Of a stretch of DNA of 64,000 nt, positions 59,990-64,000 are shown piece by piece. The stretch is from Nymphaea colorata (Eukaryota; Streptophyta; Magnoliopsida; Nymphaeales; Nymphaeaceae): NCBI RefSeq assembly GCF_008831285.2, contig NC_045145.1, positions 62,001 through 126,000 of the forward strand. Direction: 5' to 3'. Under the pieces are notes generated by a model that saw nothing but the letters and a program-made list of their open reading frames with translations, did not search any database and had not been told where the DNA came from. A program made the translations under genes and the position numbers. Numbering within the stretch: the stretch's first letter is position 1; the number at the start of each line of letters is the position of its first letter.

Positions 59990-60325
59990 ATTATTCTCTT
60001 ATCACTGTTTTTTTGACTGCTGGATGCTTTGGATTAAATTCATTTCGTAATTGTCTTTTTTTTGCTTTAGTTATGAATACCCTTTGTCTATCATAAAAAA
60101 AAAAACGATGTTCTCGTCATTTTGTCTCTTTTACTGGTGGATATTATGGATTAAATTCATATTACAACTGACTTTTTCCTTTGCTTTAGTTTATACAAAT
60201 ACACTTGGTTTATCGTAAGAAAATGATGCTCCTGTCACCGTGTTTTCTTAACTAATGGATGGTTTGGATTAAATTCATTTCACAACTGTGCTTTTTGCTT
60301 TAGTTTATATGAATACCTTGAAAAG
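59990..60325. repeat. Three-copy 117-118 bp tandem repeat
   Basis: GGATTAAATTCAT occurs at 60031, 60148 and 60266. Each unit also holds GTTCTC or GCTCCTGTCA, a T-rich run, TGGATG or TGGATATT, and TTTGCTTTAGTT..ATGAATAC. The copies are diverged. Non-coding. The rest of 59451-61271 shows nothing recognised. Confidence 0.85.
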
Positions 60326-61271
60326 GCTGAAGTCCCTTCTTTTTTTTCCTCTAACCCGATCCTCAGTGGAGAGCAGTACATATGTCAACTAAAGTATCAT
60401 GCATCTATCTTTTGCAGTCCTCAAAAATGGCACCCATAATAATGAAGTAACTGTGAACTTTCATTGGCCCGTCAATCCGACCAACTACGCTACACCGCTT
60501 AGGGCTTTCTCTATATGTGGGGACATAATGAATTGCAAATGGTCAATTTTGTATAAGATTATTACAAACGGACATCAAATGCAATTTAACTACTTGACTT
60601 TGTGGAATCAAATTTAAATTTAACAAATCTGGTTCTGTTGAAAGAAGAAAAAGAAGAAATATTCTAACTATGAACTACATATTAGACGAATAAAAGACCA
60701 GAAGGACTCACCGATCTTTCAACAATTTGATTTACATTCTCATATAATACCCATCACGTACATTATATTCTCACCACAGCCATAATTTCTCGGATAACAC
60801 TATCACATATTTTTTAAATTATTGGCATTTTATTTTTTTAACGTTTTAAAGTGAGAAAAATAATTAATGTTGAGACAACCTTAAAAATTTTAAACAAATA
60901 ATTTCTTAAAAAAATTAATGACTGTCTGGAGAAAAAAGAAGGGGCCACTATCAATTTGTTCTTGATAACTTGATTGGGATTTTAAGAGGAAAAGAAAATA
61001 CGAGCCATCTAAAGGTCGTAGGCTGAACCACAAGCAAGTGGGCAAAGGTACAACAAAAATAAAAAGAAAAAAATTGACTTTGTCTTCATGAGTGCTTCTT
61101 GCATCACTTGTTCTAAACCTCAACTGCAGCCTTCTGTGCATGAAATCAAGAAAGCCCACTTGAAAGGAAATAGCTGAAAAGACTAGTAGCAACACCTAGC
61201 CCTGGCTATGTAATTGGTCTGACCCAACCTTGTGTGGCTAGTGCCACTTGATCATGCTCTATTGCTATTGT

Positions 61272-61579
61272 TAGACCTTTCACATCCCATTCTGAGCTCA
61301 TAGTTCTGTTAAACAGAGTTTGTTGAAAGACATCCTGATCCTGAGTCTAAATATGAAACACACTGTAATGATCATGGGGACGTCACCATGAGTTTGGCAA
61401 GGTTGATGGCATTCCCTCGCAGCAGGAACAAGTTGTACTTCTAGTCAATGGTCAGATCACAAAACTTGGATGGGATAAATAAAATTTTGGATTTAAAAAA
61501 AAAAAAGTTCATGCATCCAAACTTTTTACATAATACAATGAGGAATCCGACAAATGTGAGAAAGAGGAAGTGTAGGTGA
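61272..61579. repeat. Inverted-repeat block, minus copy, left part
   Basis: Reverse-complement match to 48682-49005. The remaining part of the block continues at 62290-62403 after the hAT-like insertion. Confidence 0.85.
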
Positions 61580-62289
61580 AGGGCTGCACAACGAGTCGAG
61601 CCAACTCGGGCTCGACTCAAACTCGCTCGAGTAAACTCGACTCGAGCTCGACTCGTTCTTTATAAAGGTCAAGCTCGAGCCTAAATATAAACTTGAGTAT
61701 ATTAATGAGTCAAGTTCGAATTAGTCGAACTCGACTCGATTAAACTCAACTCAGCTAGACTTTAATCTCATTTTTTAGTTTTTGTTTTTAATTTTCCCTC
61801 TTTTTTTCCTTCCACCCATGCAGCTTAATCTCATTTTCTTTTTGATGTTTTTTAATTTTCCCTCTTTTTTTTTCCCTTTATTCACCCAGGCAGCCACGTT
61901 TCTTTCAAACCTCATTATTGTACCCCACTTTCATTATTACAATTTTCAATCAATCAATCACTTTTTCATTTTCCCTCTTTTTCTCTTTCCTCACCACGCT
62001 CACGTTCATTTTTCATCCTTTTTCTCTCTATTCTCAACACACCACCTTTCCTCCTCCCCACATCGTCAGCAGTGAAAAAGGAAGACACCTTGAGGGCGAA
62101 CTTGTCAAAGCAGCGTGGAAACAAGTTTAAAGAGCGGCTCAAGTTGAGCTCAAGCTGAATGGCAGTCACTCGAGTCAAGCTCGAGCTGAAGTTGTGAAGA
62201 TCGTGTCGAGCTCAAGCTGACTAAACATGAGTCGATCCGAGCCCGAGCCGGCTGAGCTCGAGCTCGACTTGGCTCATGTGCGACCCCAT
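61580..62289. mobile_element. hAT-like element with target duplication and known empty site
   Basis: Starts AGGGCTGCACAACGAGTCG and ends GGCTCATGTGCGACCCCAT, imperfect inverted ends with CGAGC/GCTCG-rich arms. The 8-bp sequences GTAGGTGA (61572-61579) and GCAGGAGA (62290-62297) flank it as a slightly diverged target duplication. The uninterrupted site is at 48682-48700. The core (about 61770-62095) is T/C-rich and lacks arm motifs, so it may be a nested insertion or filler. No transposase. Confidence 0.8.
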
Positions 62290-62403
62290 GCAGGAGATGT
62301 AGAAGTTTGTAGTTTGCGAATTTTTCCAGATTTATTTAACACCAATCATAGACCTTGCCAGCCTGTAGAGCACTTCCTTCGTCTTCCTTCTCTTTCATTT
62401 TGA
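62290..62403. repeat. Inverted-repeat block, minus copy, right part
   Basis: Reverse-complement match to 48580-48690 (for example CTTCGTCTTCCTTCTCTTTC at the end). It ends about 135 bases before the ATG of the NB-LRR gene at 62538. Confidence 0.85.
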
Positions 62404-62537
62404 GATTTAAGCAATGGTGGACCTAAGTTTATTTGGCCTTACTTCCTCTTCCTCTCGTTCCATTTTTGGATTTCTAGTTCTCTTCCTTTGCTAGCTCTTT
62501 CTTCTACGAAGAAAAGAAAAAAAAAACAGAGGAGGAG

Positions 62538-63586
62538 ATGACAACAGTAATCAACACCATTGTCCAAACACCTATTTCTATTCTGTTGGAGGCTGTAGCC
62601 AGCTTGTTGGAAGAAAAGGTGGATCTAATCTTGAATGCAGATGACGATCTCGAGGAGCTCCAGGAGAAGGTGAGATGCTTCCAAAAGGCACTCAAAGTCA
62701 CAGATCACAAGCCCTTTTTCAGCAATGAGCACAACAGAGATCTGGAGGGACAGCTGAAGGATGTTTTCTATGATGCTACCAAACCACAACTGCACTTTGC
62801 AAAAGGGACAAGGTAAGCAAGCCCTGGACCACTTTGTTCTCTTGCTTTAAAGAACATGTATCTGCATGTTACCAACTTGGGAATGAAATTAAAAACATCA
62901 ACCAAAGGCTTAATGAAATGGAACAACATGCGGAATTGGTGGATTTGCTCAACACAACACCAAAATTTAGGAGTGACATTCCTATTGGTGGTGAACATGA
63001 CAATTCTCGAGAGACAACCCATCTCATAGGTATTGCACAACCACCCATGCGTAGGGCAGATGATAAAGAGAAAGTAAAAGAACTCTTGTTTGATGGCTTT
63101 AAAGAGAGTAGTGCGCTTGGAAAAGATAGTGTTTCTATTGTATCTGTTGTAGGTCAAGGTGCGATTGGGAAAACAACTCTTGCAAAAATGGTTTTTAATG
63201 AAGTCAAAGAACAGTTTGGGAACCGCAGCTGGTGGGTTTGTGTTTCATAGAAGCCAAATCGCATGGGTTTGCTGAAAAAGATACTAAAGGAAGTATGGAA
63301 GGAATCGGCCAGAGAACTTAGGGGTGCCACTTCCTTGAGTGATTTGTGCACATTCTTACAGAATGAGCTGTCAAAGAGCAAGTTCTTATTGGTCTTAGAT
63401 GATGTATGGGAATTGGATGGTTGGTGGGGAGACTCAGCAGGCATCCTGTTGGGAGGTGCAAAGGAAAGCAAGATTTTGATCACTAATAGAAAGGTAGAAG
63501 TCTCCCAAGCGATTGGTGCTAAAATTCATAAATTGCCACAAATGTGTTTCGATGAAAGTTGGAGCTTGTTTCTGCGTGTGGTGTGA
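62538..63586 (+). pseudogene. CC-NB-LRR pseudogene, truncated in the NBS
   Basis: From the ATG at 62538: an Rx-type coiled coil (TTVINTIVQTPISILLEAV, LNADDDLEELQEKVRCFQKA), in frame through FFSNEHNRDLEGQLKDVFYD where the two copies at 36 and 41 kb are frameshifted. The EDVID-type motif is lost to a deletion and frameshift at about 62780-62830. Homology resumes with YQLGNEIKNINQRLNEMEQH, P-loop VVGQGAIGKTTLAK (A for G), RSWWVCVS, a TAG stop at 63248-63250, KSKFLLVLDDVWELDGWW (intact kinase-2), SKILITNRK and ESWSLFL. It then runs into an ATTCGGATT-type repeat at about 63587. GLPL, MHD and LRRs are absent here and may lie beyond the window if the repeat is an insertion. It is more diverged than the other copies. 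Confidence 0.9.
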
Positions 63587-64000
63587 ATACATTTGATTTC
63601 GATTGGCTATCTAACTAAAATGATTCGAAACAAATTGAATATGGAAAAAAATTTAATATCCGACAAAGAAATCAGATCGGATTTGGATTTAGGAAATGAC
63701 ATCTGATAAATTTCTGATGCGGACTTGGATGTACATAAATATCTAATTGGATTCGGAAACTGATTCAGGTTGGATTTAGTTTTGAATAAATATTCCATAT
63801 CTAATGCTCTTATATTTTGAAAATTGGCAAAATTCAGTTCAAAATTCGGATTCAGATATTACTATAAAAATTGGATTCAGATTGTGAGATCGAATTTTGG
63901 ATTCAGATTGGGATATGACTTTTCTTCATTCATATTAAAATCTGATTCCAGATTCGAATCAGAATATGTTAATATCCGAAAAAGTAGGTATGATTAAGGG
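63587..64000. mobile_element. hAT-like ATTCGGATT-family element interrupting the NB-LRR
   Basis: Co-linear with 55300-55790: GGATTT.GGAAATGACAT, TTTAGTTTT.AA.AAATAT, CATATCTAATGCTCTTATAT, TTCAAAATTCGGATTCAGA. It starts right after the NBS codons for SLFL and runs to the window edge. Confidence 0.75.

Overview
The window is nuclear DNA from a flowering plant. The signs are plant-only receptor families (an LRR receptor kinase of the Xa21/EFR type and CC-NB-LRR immune receptors), many Copia and LINE fragments, hAT-like short transposons, GT-AG introns and a TTTAGGG-type telomeric repeat. The sequence is AT-rich and full of (TA)n, (GA)n and (CT)n runs. I cannot name the species. No bacterial, organellar or CRISPR-like features are visible, and I recognise no RNA gene.

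Layout. 1-12.2 kb is non-coding apart from one plausible small secreted-peptide gene at 2.76 kb; it carries old duplications, including a large tandem one that resembles the promoter of the downstream receptor kinase. 12.4-17.1 kb is an LRR receptor-kinase pseudogene with one intron. 17.8-32.2 kb holds Copia scraps, a polypurine tract, two related blocks (20.3 and 30.3 kb) each associated with a shard of a receptor-kinase C-terminus, a Copia gag on the minus strand, a TRIM-like pair of LTRs, and a doubtful small gene at 29.7-30.3 kb. 32.8-41.7 kb is a cluster of broken CC-NB-LRR genes. 42-62 kb is mostly repeats: LINE and Copia relics, a GC-rich fragment of an ARM-repeat-like gene, and several hAT-like elements. 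62.5-63.6 kb is another broken CC-NB-LRR gene.

How the genes relate. The receptor kinase and the NB-LRR genes both belong to pathogen sensing, but every copy here is damaged (frameshifts, stops, deletions, insertions), so this looks like an old resistance-gene cluster broken up by transposons. In order of confidence, the clearest events are: (1) an 878-bp transposon with terminal inverted repeats and a perfect 10-bp target duplication sits between the CC and NBS regions of one NB-LRR gene; it carries an exon-like piece of a plant GOST/lung-seven-transmembrane gene, and the neighbouring copy keeps the empty site. (2) A second NB-LRR appears to have been split by a LINE fragment and then had its NBS-LRR half inverted between inverted LINE copies. 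(3) A short telomeric array abuts the start codon of that copy. (4) A 710-bp hAT-like element at 61.6 kb has an empty counterpart at 48.7 kb.

I found no clearly new biochemical system. The novelty lies in gene capture and rearrangement. All family calls come from motif reading by eye, without database searches.
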